Below, piece by piece: positions 34,421-47,940 of a stretch of DNA of 64,000 nucleotides (the first letter of the stretch is position 1; the number at the start of each line of letters is the position of its first letter). Made by a program: the position numbers and the translations under genes. Below the pieces are notes generated by a model. It ran no database searches. It was not told the origin of the DNA and saw nothing but the letters and a program-made list of their open reading frames with translations. Source of the DNA: Symsagittifera roscoffensis (lineage: Eukaryota > Xenacoelomorpha > Acoela > Convolutidae); contig NC_087067.1 of the NCBI RefSeq assembly GCF_963678635.1, positions 58,142,287 through 58,206,286 on the forward strand, written 5' to 3'.

Positions 34421-37400
34421 AAGATAAAAAAAAACAAAGGGTGTCAGAGGGCTGGCTCAAGAGGCACAGCCTCTGACCTGTACCCATATGCCAGAAAATC
34501 TGACACATGGGTACAAAAAAAATCATCAAAAACAGCAAAAAAACAGTTTTTTTATTTAAAAAATTCAATCAAGAAGTAGAAAAGAGCTGATATTATTAAA
34601 AAAACAGTGTCTTGGAGGATATTTTGATCTATCATTTAAGACTAAAAGAGAATTTTTTTTTTGAAAAAAAAGTTTCAAAAAATTACAAGTGTTAACTTTG
34701 TAGGTCCAGACCACAGAATACTGGAAATAGGCGCAAATTACGCACACATTGATCACTTAAACTGAAGATCAAAAAAATAAGAGGTGTCAGAGGGCTGGCT
34801 CAAGAGGCACAGCCTTCTGACCTGTACCCATATGCCAGAAAATCTGACACATGAGTACAAAAAAAAATCATCAAAAACAGAAAAAAACAGTTTTTTTTTA
34901 TTTAAAAAATTCAATCAAGAAGTAGAAAAGAGCTGATATTATTAAAAAACAATGTCTTGGAGGATATTTTGATCTATAATTTAAGACTAAAAGAGAATTT
35001 TTTTTTTTGAAAAAAAAGTTTCAAAAATTTACAAGTGTTAACTTTGTAGGTCCAGACCCCAGATTACTGGAAATAGGCGCAAAATTACGCACACATTGAG
35101 CACTTAAACTGAAGATCAAAAAAAATAAGAGGTGTCAGAGGGCTGGCTCAAGAGGCACAGCCTTCTGTCCTGTACCCATATGCCAGAAAATCTGACACAT
35201 GAGTACAAAAAAAAATCATCAAAAACAGAAAAAAACAGTTTTTTTTTATTTAAAAAATTCAATCAAGAAGTAGAAAAGAGCTGGTCTTATTAAAAAATAG
35301 TGTCTTGGAGGATAATTTGATCTATCATTTAAGACTAAGAGAGAACTTTCTTTTTTGAAAAAAAAAGTTTCAAAAAATTACAAGTGTTAACTTTGTAGGT
35401 CCAAACACCAGATTACTGGAAATAGGCGCAAAATGACGCACATATTGAGCACTTAAACTGAAGATCAAAAAAAAAAAAGTGTGTCAGAGGGCTGGCTCAA
35501 GAGGCACAACCCTCTGACCTGTACCCATATGCCAGAAAATCTGACACATGGGTACAAAAAAAAATCATCAAAAAACAGCAAAAAACGGTTTTCTTTGTTA
35601 AAAAAACACAATCAGGAAGTAGAAAAGAGCTGCTCTTATTATTAAACAGTGTATTGGATGATATTTTGATATTTTTTTAAAAAAAAAAGTTTCAAAAAAG
35701 TACAACTGTTAACTTTGTAGGTCCAAACCCCAGATTACTGGAAATAGGCGCAAAATGACGCACGCATTGAGCACCTAAACTAACGATCAAAAAAAAAATA
35801 AAGGGTGTCAGAGGGCTGGCTCAAGAGGCACAACCCTCTGACCTGTACCCATATGCCAGAAAATCTGACACATGGGTACAAAAACAAATCATCAAAAACA
35901 GCAAAAAACAGTTTTTTGTTTAAAAATTTCAATTAAGAAGTAGAAAAGAGCTGGTTTTATTAAAAAACAGTGTCTTGGAGGATATTTTGATCTATCATTT
36001 AAGACTAAAAGAGAATTTTTTTTTTGAAAAAAAAGTTTCGAAAAATTGCAAGTGTTAACTTTGTAGGTCCAAACCCCAGATTACTGGAAATAGGCTCAAA
36101 ATGACGCACACATTGATCGCTTAAACTGAAGATTAAAAAAAAAGGTGTCAGAGGGCTGGCTCATGAGGCACAGCCCTCTGATCTGTACCCATATGCCAGA
36201 AAATCTGACACATGGGTACAAAAAAAAATCATCAAAAAACAGCAAAAAACTTTTTTTTATTTAAAAAACTCAATCGGGATGTAGAAAAGAGCTGTTCTTT
36301 TTAATAAACAGTGTCTTGGAGGATATTTTGATCTATCATTTAAGACTTAAAGAGATTGTTTTTTTTGAAAAAAAATGTTTCAAAAAATTACAAGTGTTAA
36401 CTTTGTAGGTCCAGACCCCAGATTACTGGAAATAGGCGCAAAATTACACACACATTGAGCACTTAAACTGAAGATCAAAAAAAAATAAGAGGTGTCAGAG
36501 TGCTGGCTCAAGAGGCACAGCCTTCTGACCTGTACCCATATGCCAGAAAATCTGACACATGAGTACAAAAAAAAATCATCAAAAACAGAAAAAAAAACAG
36601 TTTTTTTTATTTAAAAAATTCAATTAAGAAGTAGAAAAGAGCTGGTCTTATTAAAAAATAGTGTCTTGGAGGATATTTTGATCTATCATTTAAGACTAAG
36701 AGAGAACTTTTTTTTTTTGAAAAAAAAAGTTTCAAAAAATTACAAGTGTTAATTTTGTAGTCCAAACCCCAGATTACTGGAAATAGGCGCAAAATGACGC
36801 ACATATTGAGCACTTAAACTGAAGATCAAAAAAAATAAAGTGTGTCAGAGGGCTGGCTCAAGAGGCACAGCCCTCTGACCTGTACCCATATGCCAGAAAA
36901 TCTGACACATGGGTACAAAAAAAAATCATCAAAAAACAGCAAAAAACAGTTTTCTTTGTTAAAAAAACTCAATCAGGAAGTAGAAAAGAGCTGCTCTTAT
37001 TATTAAACAGTGTATTGGATGATATTTTGATATTTTTTTTTGAAAAAAAAATTTCAAAAAACTTAACTGTTAACTTTGTAGGTCCAAACCCCAGATTACT
37101 GGAAATAGGCGCAAAATGACGCACACATTGAGCACCTAAACTAACGATCAAAAAAAAATAAAGGGTGTCAGAGGGCTGGCTCAAGAGGCACAACCCTCTG
37201 ACCTGTACCCATATGCCAGAAAATCTGACACATGGGTACAAAACAAAGTCATCAAAAACAGCAAAAAACAGTTTTTTTATTTAAAAAATTCAATTAAGAA
37301 GTAGAAAAGAGCTGGTTTTATTAAAAAAACAGAGTCTTGGAGGATATTTTGATCTATCATTTAAGACTAAAAGAGAATTTTTTTTTGAAAAAAAAGTTTC

Positions 37401-40400
37401 AAAAAAATACAAGTGTTAACTTTGTAGGTCCAAAACCCAGATTACTGGAAATAGGCGCAAAATGACGCACACATTGAGCACTTAAACTGAAGATCAAAAA
37501 CAATAAAGGGTGTCAGAGGGCTGGCTCAAGAGGCACAACCCTCTGACCTGTACCCATATGCCAGAAAATCTGACACATGGGTACAAAAAAAAATCATCAA
37601 AAACAGCAAAAACAGTTTTTTTATTTAAAAAATTCAATCAGGAAGTAGACAAGAGCTGGTCTTATTATTAAACAGTGTCTTGGAGGATATTTTGATCTAT
37701 CATTTAAGACTAAAAGAGAATTTTTTTTTTTGAAAAAAAAGTTTCAAAAAAGTACAACTGTTAACTTTGTAGGTCCAAACCCCAGTTTACTGGAAATAGG
37801 CGCAAAATGACGCACACATTGAGCACCTAAACTAACGATCAAAAAAAAATAAAGGGTGTCAGAGGGCTGGCTCAAGAGGCACAACCCTCTGACCTGTACC
37901 CATATGCCAGAAAATCTGACACATGGGTACAAAAAAAATCATCAAAAACAGCAAAAAACAGTTTTTTTATTTAAAAAATTCAATCAGGAAGTAGACAAGA
38001 GCTGGTCTTATTATTAAACAGTGTCTTGGAGGATATTTTGATCTATCATTTAAGACTAAAAGAGAAATTTTTTTTTGAAAAAAAAGTTTCAAAAAACTAC
38101 AAGTGTTAACTTTGTAGGTCCAAAACCCAGATTACTGGAAATAGGCGCAAAATGACGCACACATTGAGCACTTAAACTGAAGATCAAAAAAAATAAAGGG
38201 TGTCAGAGGGCTGGCTCAAGAGGCACAGCCCTCTGACCTGTACCCATATGCCAGAAAATCTGACACATGGGTACAAAAAATTCATCAAAAAACAGCAAAA
38301 AAAACTTTTTTTTATTTAAAAAAACTCAATCAGGAAGTAGAAAAGAGCTGTTCTTTTTAATAAACAGTGTCTTGGCGGATATTTTGATCTATCATTTAAG
38401 ACTGAAAGAGATTTTTTTTTTTTCAAAAAAAAGTTTCAAAAAATTACAAGTGTTAACTTTGTAGGTCCAGACCCCAGTTTACTGAAAATAGGCGCAAAAT
38501 TACGCACACATTGACCACTTAAACTCAAGATCAAAAAAATAAAGGGTGTTAGAGGGCTGGCTCAAGAGGCACATCCCTCTCACCTGTACCCATATGCCAG
38601 AAAATCTGACACATGGGTACAAAAAAAATCATCAAAAAACAGCAAAAAAACTTTTTTTTATTTAAAAAAACTCAATCAGGAAGTAGACAAGAGCTGGTCT
38701 TATTATTAAACAGTGTCTTGGAGGATATTTTGATCTATCATTTAAGACTAAAAGAGAATTTTTTTTTGAAAAAAAAAGTTTCAAAAAGTACAACTGTTAA
38801 CTTTGTAGGTCCAAACCCCAGTTTACTGGAAATAGGCGCAAAATGACGCACACATTGAGCACCTAAACTAACGATCAAAAAAAAATAAAGGGTGTCAGAG
38901 GGCTGGCTCAAGAGGCACAACCCTCTGACCTGTACCCATATACCAAAAAATCTGACACATGGGTACAAAAAAAATCATCAAAAAACAGCAAAAAAACTTT
39001 TTTTTATTTAAAAAAACTCAATCAGGAAGTAGAAAAGAGCTGTTCTTTTTAATAAACAGTGTCTTGGAGGATACTTTGATCTATCATTTAAGACTTAAAG
39101 AGATTTTTTTTTTGAAAAAAAAAGTTTCAAGAAATTACAAAGGTTAACTTTGTAGGTTCAGACCCCAGATTACTGGAAATAGGCGCAAAATGACGCACAC
39201 ATTGAGCACTTAAACTGACGATCAAAAAAAATAAAGGGTGTCAGAGGGCTGGCTCAAGAGGCGCAACCCTCTGACCTGTACCCATATGCCAGAAAATCTG
39301 ACACATGGGTACAAAAAAAAATCATCAAAAACAGCAAAAACAGTTTTTTTATTTAAAAAATTCAATCAGGAAGTAGACAAGAGCTGGTCTTATTATTAAA
39401 CAGTGTCTTGGAGGATATTTTGATCTATCATTTAAGACTAAAAGAGATTTTTTTTTGAAAAAAAAAGTTTCAAAAAGTACAACTGTTAACTTTGTAGGTC
39501 CAAACCTCAGTTTACTGGAAATAGGCGCAAAATGACGCACACATTGAGCACCTAAACTAACGATCAAAAAAAAATAAAGGGTGTCAGAGGGCTGGCTCAA
39601 GAGGCACAACCCTCTGACCTGTACCCATATACCAGAAAATCTGACACATGGGTACAAAAAAAAATCATCAAAAACAGCAAAAAACAGTTTTTTTATTTAA
39701 AAAATTCAATCAGGAAGTAGACAAGAGCTGGTCTTATTTTTAAACAGTGTCTTGGAGGATATTTTGATCTATCATTTAAGACTAAAAGAGAATTTTTTTT
39801 TTGAAAAAAAGTTTCAAAAAACTACAAGTGTTAACTTTGTAGGTCCAAAACCCAGATTACTGGAAATAGGCGCAAAATGACGCACACATTGAGCACTTAA
39901 ACTGAAGATCAAAAAAAAATAAAGGGTGTCAGAGGGCTGGCTCAAGAGGCACAGCCCTCTGACCTGTACCCATATGCCAGAAAATCTGACACATGGGTAC
40001 AAAAAAATCATCAAAAAGCAGCAAAAAAACTTTTTTTTATTTAAAAAAACTCAATCAGGAAGTAGAAAAGAGCTGTTCTTTTTAATAAACAGTGTCTTGG
40101 AGGATACTTTGATCTATCATTTAAGACTTAAAGAGATTTTTTTTTTGAAAAAAAAAGTTTCAAGAAATTACAAAGCTTAACTTTGTAGGTCCAGACCCCA
40201 GATTACTGGAAATAGGCGCAAAATGACGCACACATTGAGCACTTAAACTGACGATCAAAAAAAATAAAGGGTGTCAGAGAGCTGGCTCAAGAGGCACAGC
40301 CCTCTGACCTGTACCCATATGCCAGAAAATCTGACACATGGGTACAAAAAAAATCATCAAAAAACAGCAAAAAACTTTTTTTTATTTAAAAAACTCAATC

Positions 40401-43400
40401 AGGAAGTAGAAAAGAGCTGTTCTTTTTAATAAACAGTGTCTTGAAGGATATTTTGATCTATCATTTAAGACTTAAAGAGATTTTTTTTTGAAAAAAAAAG
40501 TTTCAGGAAATTACAAGTGTTAACTTTGTAGGTCCAGACCCCAGATTACTGGAAATAGGCGCAAAATGATGCACACATTGAGCACTTAAACTGAAGATAT
40601 AAAAGAAATAAAGGGTGTCAGAGGGCTGGCTCAAGATGCAGAGCCCTCTGACCTGTACCCATATGCCAGAAAATCTGACACATGGGTACAAAAAAAATCA
40701 TCAAAAAACAGCAAAAAAACAGTTTTCTTTGGTTAAAAAATTCAACCAGGAAGTAGAAAAGAGCTGGTCTTTTTAATTAACAGTGTCTTGGTGGATATTT
40801 TGATCTATCATTTAGGACTAACAGAGATTTTTTTTTTTGAAAAAAAAAGTTTCAAAAAAATACAATTGTTAACTTTGTAGGTTCAGACCCCAGATTACTG
40901 GAAATAGAGGCAAAATGACGCACACATTGAGCAATTAAACTGAAGATCAAAAACAAATAAAGGGTGTCAGAGGGCTGGCTCAAGAGGCACAGCCCTCTGA
41001 CCTGTACCCATATGCCAGAAAATCTGACACATGGGTACAAAAAAAATCATCAAATCATCAAAAAACAGCAAAAAACAGTTTGTTTACTTCAAAAATTCAA
41101 TCAGGAAGTAAAAAAGAGCTGATCTTATGAATAAACAGTGTCTTGGAGGATATTTTGATCTATCATTTAAGACTTGAAGGGAATTTCCTTTTTTATAAAA
41201 AAAAAGTTTCAAAAAGTTGCAAGTGTTAACTTTGGAGGTCCAGACCCCAGATTACTGGAAATTGGCGCAAAATGACGCACACATTGAGCACTTAAACTGA
41301 AGATCAAAAAAAGGGTGTCAGAGGGCTGGCTCAAGAGGCACATCCCTCTGACCTGTACCCATATGCCAGAAAATCTGACACATGGGTACAAAAAAAATCA
41401 TCAAAAAACAGCAAAAACTTTTTTTTTATTTAAGAAACTCAATCAAGAAGTAGAAAAGAGCTGTTATTTTTAATAAACAGTGTCTTGGAGGATAATTTGA
41501 TCTATCATTTAAGACTTAAAGAGATTTTTTTTTGAGAAAAAAAGTTTCAAAAAATTACAAGTGTTAACTTTGTAGGTCCAGACCCCAGATTACTGGAAAT
41601 AGGCGCAAAATGACGCACACATTGAGCACTTAAACTGAAGATCAAAAAAAATAAAGGGTGTCAGAGGGCTGGCTCAAGAGGCACAGCCCTCTGACCTGTA
41701 CCCATATGCCAGAAAATCTGACACATGGGTTACAAAAAAAATCATCAAAAAGCAGCAAAAAACAGTTTCTTTTTAAAACAATCACTCAGGAAGTGGAAAA
41801 GAGCTGGTCTTTTTATAAAAACAGTGTCTTAGAGGATATTTTGATCTATCATTTAAGATTTGAAGAGAATTTTTTTTTCGGAAAAAAAGTTTCAAAAAAT
41901 TACATGTGTTAACCTGTAGGTCCAGACCCCAGATTACTGGAAATAGGTGCAAAATGAAGCACACATTGAGCACTTAAACTGAAGATAAAAAAGAAATAAA
42001 TGGTGTCAGAGGGCTGGCTCAAGAGGCACATTCCTCTGACCTGTACCCATATGCCAGAAAATCTGACACATGGGTACAAAAAAAAATCATCAAAAACAGC
42101 AAAAAACAGTTTTCTTTGTTAAAAAACTCAATCAGGAAGTAGAAAAGAGCTGTTTTTTTACAAAAAAACTGTGTCTTAGAGGATATTTTGATCTATCATT
42201 TAAGACTTAAAGAGAATTTTTTTTTTGAAAAAAAACTTTCAAAACATTTTAAGTGTTAACTTAGTAGGTTCAGACCCCAGATTACTGGAAATAGGCGCAA
42301 AATTACGCACACATTGAGCACTTAAACTGAAGATCAAAAAGAATAAAAGGTTTCAGAGGGCTGGCTCAAGAGGCACAGCTCTCTGACCTGTAGCCATATG
42401 CCAGAAAGTCTGACACATGGGTACAAAAAAAAATCATCAAAAAACAGCAAAAAACGGTTTTTTTTAAAACAATCACTCAGGAAGTAGAAAAAAGCTGGTC
42501 TTATTAATAAACAGTGTCTTGGAGGATATTTTGATCTATCATTTAAGACTTAAAAAGAATTTTTTTTTTCGGAAAAAAATGTTTCAAAAAATTACATGTG
42601 TTAACTTTGTAGGTCCAGACCCCAGATTACTGGAAATAGGTGCAAAATGAAGCACACATTGAGCACTTAAACTGAAGATAAAAAAGAAATAAAGGGTGTC
42701 AGAGGGCTGGCTCAAGAGGCACATTCCTCTGACCTGTACCCATATGCCAGAAAATCTGACACATGGGTACAAAAAAAATCATCAAAAACAGCAAAAAACA
42801 GTTTTCTTTGTTAAAAAAACTCAATCAGGAAGTAGAAAAGAGCTGTTTTTTTTATGAAAAAACTGTGTCTTAGAGGATATTTTGATCTATCATTTAAGAC
42901 TTAAAGAGAATTTTTTTTTTGAAAAAAAACTTTCAAAACATTTTAAGTGTTAACTTAGTAGGTTCAGACCCCAGATTACTGGAAATAGGCGCAAAATTAC
43001 GCACACATTGAGCACTTAAACTGAAGATCAAAAAGAATAAAGGGTTTCAGAGGGCTGGCTCAAGAGGCACAGCCCTCTGACCTGTACCCCTATGCCAGAA
43101 AATCTGACACATGGGTACAAAAAAAATCATCAAAAAACAGCAAAAAACAGTTTTCTTTGTTTAACAAATTCAACCAGGAAAAAAAAGTTTCAAAAAATTA
43201 CAAGTGTTAACTTTGTAGGTTCAGACCCCAGATTACTGGAAATAGGCGCAAAATTACGCACACATTGAGCACTTAAACTGAAGATCAAAAAAAATAAAGG
43301 GTGTCAGAGGGCTGGCTCAAGAGGCACATTCCTCTGACCTGTACCCATATGCCAGAAAATCTGACACATGGGTACAAAAAAAATCATCAAAAACAGCAAA

Positions 43401-44686
43401 AAACAGTTTTCTTTGTTAAAAAAACTCAATCAGGAAGTAGAAAAGAGCTGTTTTTTTATGAAAAAACTGTGTCTTAGAGGATATTTTGATCTATCATTTA
43501 AGACTTAAAGAGAATTTTTTTTTTGAAAAAAAACTTTCAAAACATTTTAAGTGTTAACTTAGTAGGTTCAGACCCCAGATTACTGGAAATAGGCGCAAAA
43601 TTACGCACACATTGAGCACTTAAACTGAAGATCAAAAAGAATAAAGGGTTTCAGAGGGCTGGCTCAAGAGGCACAGCTCTCTGACCTGTAGCCATATGCC
43701 AGAAAGTCTGACACATGGGTACAAAAAAAAATCATCAAAAAACAGCAAAAAACGGTTTTTTTTAAAACAATCACTCAGGAAGTAGAAAAAAGCTGGTCTT
43801 ATTAATAAACAGTGTCTTGGAGGATATTTTGATCTATCATTTAAGACTTAACGAGAATTTTTTTTTTCGGAAAAAAATGTTTCAAAAAATTACATGTGTT
43901 AACTTTGTAGGTCCAGACCCCAGATTACTGGAAATAGGCGCAAAATGATGCACACATTGAGCACTTAAACTGAAGATAAAAAAGAAATAAAGGGTGTCAG
44001 AGGGCTGGCTCAAGAGGCACAGCCCTCTGACCTATACCCATATGCCAGAAAATCTGACACATGGGTACCAAAAAAATCATCAAAAAACAGCAAAAAACAG
44101 TTTTCTTTGTTTAAAAAATTCAACCAGGAAGTAGAAAAGAGCTGGTCTTCTTAATTAACAGTGTCTTGGAGGATATTTTGATCTATCATTTAAGACTTAC
44201 AGATAATTTTTTTTTTGAAAAAAAAAGTTTCAAAAAATTACAAGTGTTAACTTTCTAGGTTCAGACCCCAGATTACTGGAAATAGGCGCAAAATTACGCA
44301 CACATTGAGCACTTAAACTGAGGATCAAAAAAAATAAAGGGTGTCAGAGGGCTGGCTCAAGAAGCACAGCCCTCTGACCTGTACCCATATGCCAGAAAAT
44401 CTGACACATGGGTACAAAAAAAAATCATCAAAAAACAGCAAAAAACTTTTTTTTTATTTAAAAAACTCAATCAAGAAGTAGAAAAGTGCTGTTCTTTTTA
44501 ATAAACAGTGTCTTGGAGGATATTTTGATCTATCATTTAAGACTTAAAGAGATTTTTTTTTGAAAAAAAAGTTTCGAAACATTTTAAGTGTTAACTTAGT
44601 AGGTTCAGACCCCAGATTACTGGAAATAGGCGCAAAATTACGCACACATTGAGCACTTAAACTGAAGATCAAAAAAAATAAAGGGT

Positions 44687-44722
44687 GTCAGAGGGCTGGC
44701 TCAAGAGGCACAGCCCTCTGAC
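44687..44722. repeat. Representative 36-bp inverted repeat of the satellite (hairpin 1)
   Basis: Arms GTCAGAGGGCTG (44687-44698) and CAGCCCTCTGAC (44711-44722) are perfect complements around a 12-nt loop, GCTCAAGAGGCA. It recurs about once per monomer. Variants such as CAGCCTTCTGAC, CAGCCCTATGAC or ATTCCTCTGAC in the right arm are usually not matched by a compensating change on the left, so there is no covariation evidence for an RNA structure. Cruciform extrusion in DNA is the alternative. Confidence 0.92.
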
Positions 44723-44723
44723 C

Positions 44724-44760
44724 TGTACCCATATGCCAGAAAATCTGACACATGGGTACA
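44724..44760. repeat. Representative nested inverted repeat of the satellite (hairpin 2)
   Basis: The outer arms TGTACCCAT (44724-44732) and ATGGGTACA (44752-44760) are perfect complements. Inside, CAGA (44737-44740) and TCTG (44744-44747) pair around an AAA loop, leaving a symmetric 4/4 internal loop. It sits one base after hairpin 1, giving a two-hairpin module of about 74 bp in each monomer. In about 8.7-14.2 kb some monomers carry ATGGGTGAAA, and in the 52-55 kb region some carry ATTGATACA, on the right arm without compensation. Confidence 0.9.
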
Positions 44761-44815
44761 AAAAAAAATCATCGAAAAGCAGCAAAAAACAGTTTCTTTT
44801 TAAAACAATCACTCA
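44758..44815. other. Representative A-tract cluster, likely bent DNA
   Basis: Immediately after hairpin 2 each monomer has successive A-tracts separated by short TCATC and CAGC spacers, then a T-tract and another A-tract. Tract centres lie about 10-12 bp apart, near one helical turn, which is the arrangement known to give intrinsic curvature. Tract lengths vary between monomers. This is inferred from spacing only. Confidence 0.6.
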
Positions 44816-45179
44816 GGAAGTGGAAAAGAGCTGTTTTTTTTATAAAAACAGTGTCTTAGAGGATATTTTGATCTATCATTTAAGACTTAAAGAGAATTTT
44901 TTTTTGAAAAAAAAGTTTCAAAATCTTTTAAGTGTTAACTTAGTAGGTTCAGACCCCAGATTACTGGAAATGGGCGCAAAATTACGCACACATTGAGCAC
45001 TTAAACTGAAGATCGAAAAAAAATAAAGGGTTTCAGAGGGCTGGCTCAAGAGGCACATCTCTCTGACCTGTACCTATATGCCAGAAAATCTGACAAATGG
45101 GTACAAAAAAAAACATCAAAAAACAGCAAAAAACAGTTTTTTTTTAAAACAATCACTCAGGAAGTAGAAAAAAGCTGGT

Positions 45180-47940
45180 CTTATTAATAAACAGTGTCTT
45201 GGAGGATATTTTGATCTATCATTTAAGACTTAAAGAGAAATTTTTTTTTCGGAAAAAAATGTTTCAAAAAATTACATGTGTTAACTTTGTAGGTCCAGAC
45301 CCCAGATTACTGGAAATAGGCGCAAAATTATGCACACATTGAGCACTTAAACTGAAGATAAAAAAGAAATAAAGGGTGTCAGAGGGCTGGCTCAAGAGGC
45401 ACAGCCCTCTGACCTGTACCCATATGCCAGAAAATCTGACACATGGGTACAAAAAAAATCATCAAAAAACAGCAAAAAACTGTTTTCTTTGTTTGAAAAA
45501 TTCAACCAGGAAGTAGAAAAGAGCTGGTCTTCTTAATTAACAGTGTCTTGGAGGATATTTTGATCTATCATTTAAGGCTTACAGATAATTTTTTTTTGGA
45601 AAAAAAAAGTTTCAAAAAATTACAAGTGTTAACTTTGTAGGTTCAGACCACAGATTACTGGAAATAGGCGCAAAATTACGCACACATTGAGCACTTAAAC
45701 CGAAGATAAAAAAAAATAAAGGGTGTCAGAGGGCTGGCTCAAGAGGCACAGCCCTCTGACCTGTACCCATATGCCAGAAAATCTGACACATGGGTACAAA
45801 AAAAATCATCAAAAAACAGCAAAAAACAGTTTGTTTGCTTAAAAAATTCAATCAGGAAGTAAAAAAGAGCTGATCTTATTAATAAACAGTGTCTTGGAGG
45901 ATATATTGATCTATCATTTAAGACTTGGAGGGAATTTTTTTTTTAAAAAAAGTTTCAAAACATTTTAAGTGTTAACTTAGTAGGTTCAGACCCCAGATTA
46001 CTGGAAATATGCGCAAAATTACGGACACATTGAGCACTTAAACTGAAGATCAAAAAAAACAAAGGGTTTCAGAGGGCTGGCTCAAGAGGCACAGCTATCT
46101 GACATGTACCCATATGCCAGAAAATCTGACACATGGGTACAAAAAAAATCATCGAAAAGCAGCAAAAAACAGTTTCTTTTTAAAACAATCACTCAGGAAG
46201 TGGAAAAGAGCTGTTTTTTTTATAAAAACAGTGTCTTGGAGGATATTTTGATCTATCATTTAAGACTTAAAGAGAATTTTTTTTTTGAAAAAAATGTTTC
46301 AAAACCTTTTAAGTGTTAACTTAGTAGGTTCAGACCCCAGATTACTGGAAATAGGCGCAAAATTACGCACACATTGAACACTTAAACTGAAGATCGAAAA
46401 AAATAAAGGGTTTCAGAGGGCTGGCTCAAGAGGCACAGCTCTCTGACCTGTACCCATATGCCAGAAAATCTGACAAATGGGTACAAAAAAAACATCAAAA
46501 AACAGCAAAAAACAGTTTTTTTTTACAACAATCACTCAGGAAGTAGAAAAAAGCTGGTCTTATTAATAAACAGTGTCTTGGATGATATTTTGATCTATCA
46601 TTTAAGACTTAAAGAGAATTTTTTTTTTCGGAAAAAAATGTTTCAAAAAATTACATGTGTTAACTTTGTAGGTCCAGACCCCAGATTACTGGAAATAGGC
46701 GCAAAATGATGCACACATTGAGCACTTAAACTGAAGATAAAAAAGAAATAAAGGGTGTCAGAGGGCTGGCTCAAGAGGCACAGCCCTCTGACCTGTACCC
46801 ATATGCCAGAAAATCTGACACATGGGTACAAAAAAATCATCAAAAAACAGCAAAAAACTGTTTTCTTTTTTTAAAAAATTCAACCAGGAAGTAGAAAAGA
46901 GCTGGTCTTCTTAATTAACAGTGTCTTGGAGGATATTTTGATCTATCATTTAAGGCTTACAGATAATTTTTTTTTTGAAAAAAAAAGTTTCAAAAAATTA
47001 CAAGTAATAACTTTGTAGGTTCAGACTCCCGATTACTGGAAATAGGCGCAAAATTACGCACACATTGAGCACTTAAACTGAAGATCAAAAAAAATAAAGG
47101 GTGTCAGAGGGCTGGCTCAAGAGGCACAGCCCTCTGACCTGTACCCATATGCCAGAAAATCTGACACATAGGTACAAAAAAAATCATCAAAAAACAGCAA
47201 AAAACAGTTTGTTTGCTTAAAAAATTCAATCAGGAAGTAAAAAAGAGCTGATCTAATTAATAAACAGTGTCTTGGAGGATATATTGATCTATCATTTAAG
47301 ACTTGGAGGGAATTTTTTTTAAAAAAAAGTTTCAAAACATTTTAAGTGTTAACTTAGTAGGTTCAGACCCCAGATTACTGGAAATAGGCGCAAAATTACG
47401 GACACATTGAGCACTTAAACTGAAGATCAAAAAAAACAAAGGGTTTCAGAGGGCTGGCTCAAGAGGCACAGCTATCTGACATGTACCCATATGCCAGAAA
47501 ATCTGACACATGGATACAAAAAAAAATCATCAAAAAGCAGCAAAAAACAGTTTATTTTTAAAACAATCACTCAAGAAGTGGAAAAGAGCTGGTCTTTTTT
47601 ATAAAAACAGTGTCTTAGAGGATATTTTGATCTATCATTTAAGACTTTAAGAGAATTTTTTTTTGAAAAAAAAGTTTCAAAACATTTTAAGTGTTATTTT
47701 AGTAGGTTCAGACCCCAGATTACTGGAAATAGGCGCAAAATTACGCACACATTGAGCAATTAAACTGAAGATCAAAAACAAATAAAAGGTGTCAGAGGGC
47801 TGGCTCAAGAGGCACAGCCCTCTGACCTGTACCCATATGCCAGAAAATCTGACACATGGGTACAAAAAAAATCGTCAAAAAACAGCAAAAAATAGTTTGT
47901 TTACTTAAAAAATTCAATCAGGAAGTAAAAAAGAGCTGAT
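45180..47940 (+). repeat. 8-mer HOR, first tandem copy (about 2.76 kb)
   Basis: Eight consecutive monomers of several subtypes recur in the same order 2761-2768 bp downstream: 45264/48025, 46104/48866, 47117/49881 and 47677/50442. Boundaries are placed at the switch between AATCACTCAGG- and CAATCAGGAAGTAAAAAAG-type monomers. Confidence 0.9.

Larger units (their letters stand above)
30150..41200 (+). repeat. Satellite block 3
   Basis: All monomers are type 2, mostly with GTCCAAACCCCAGATTAC, ATATTTTGATC and TTATTATTAAACAGTGTATTGG. Around 37-40 kb a subtype reads GAGCACCTAAACTAACGATC and CCCCAGTTTACTGG (about 37.75, 38.79 and 39.48 kb). Monomers at about 35667 and 37026 share an internal deletion after GATATTTTGATA. 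Confidence 0.75.
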
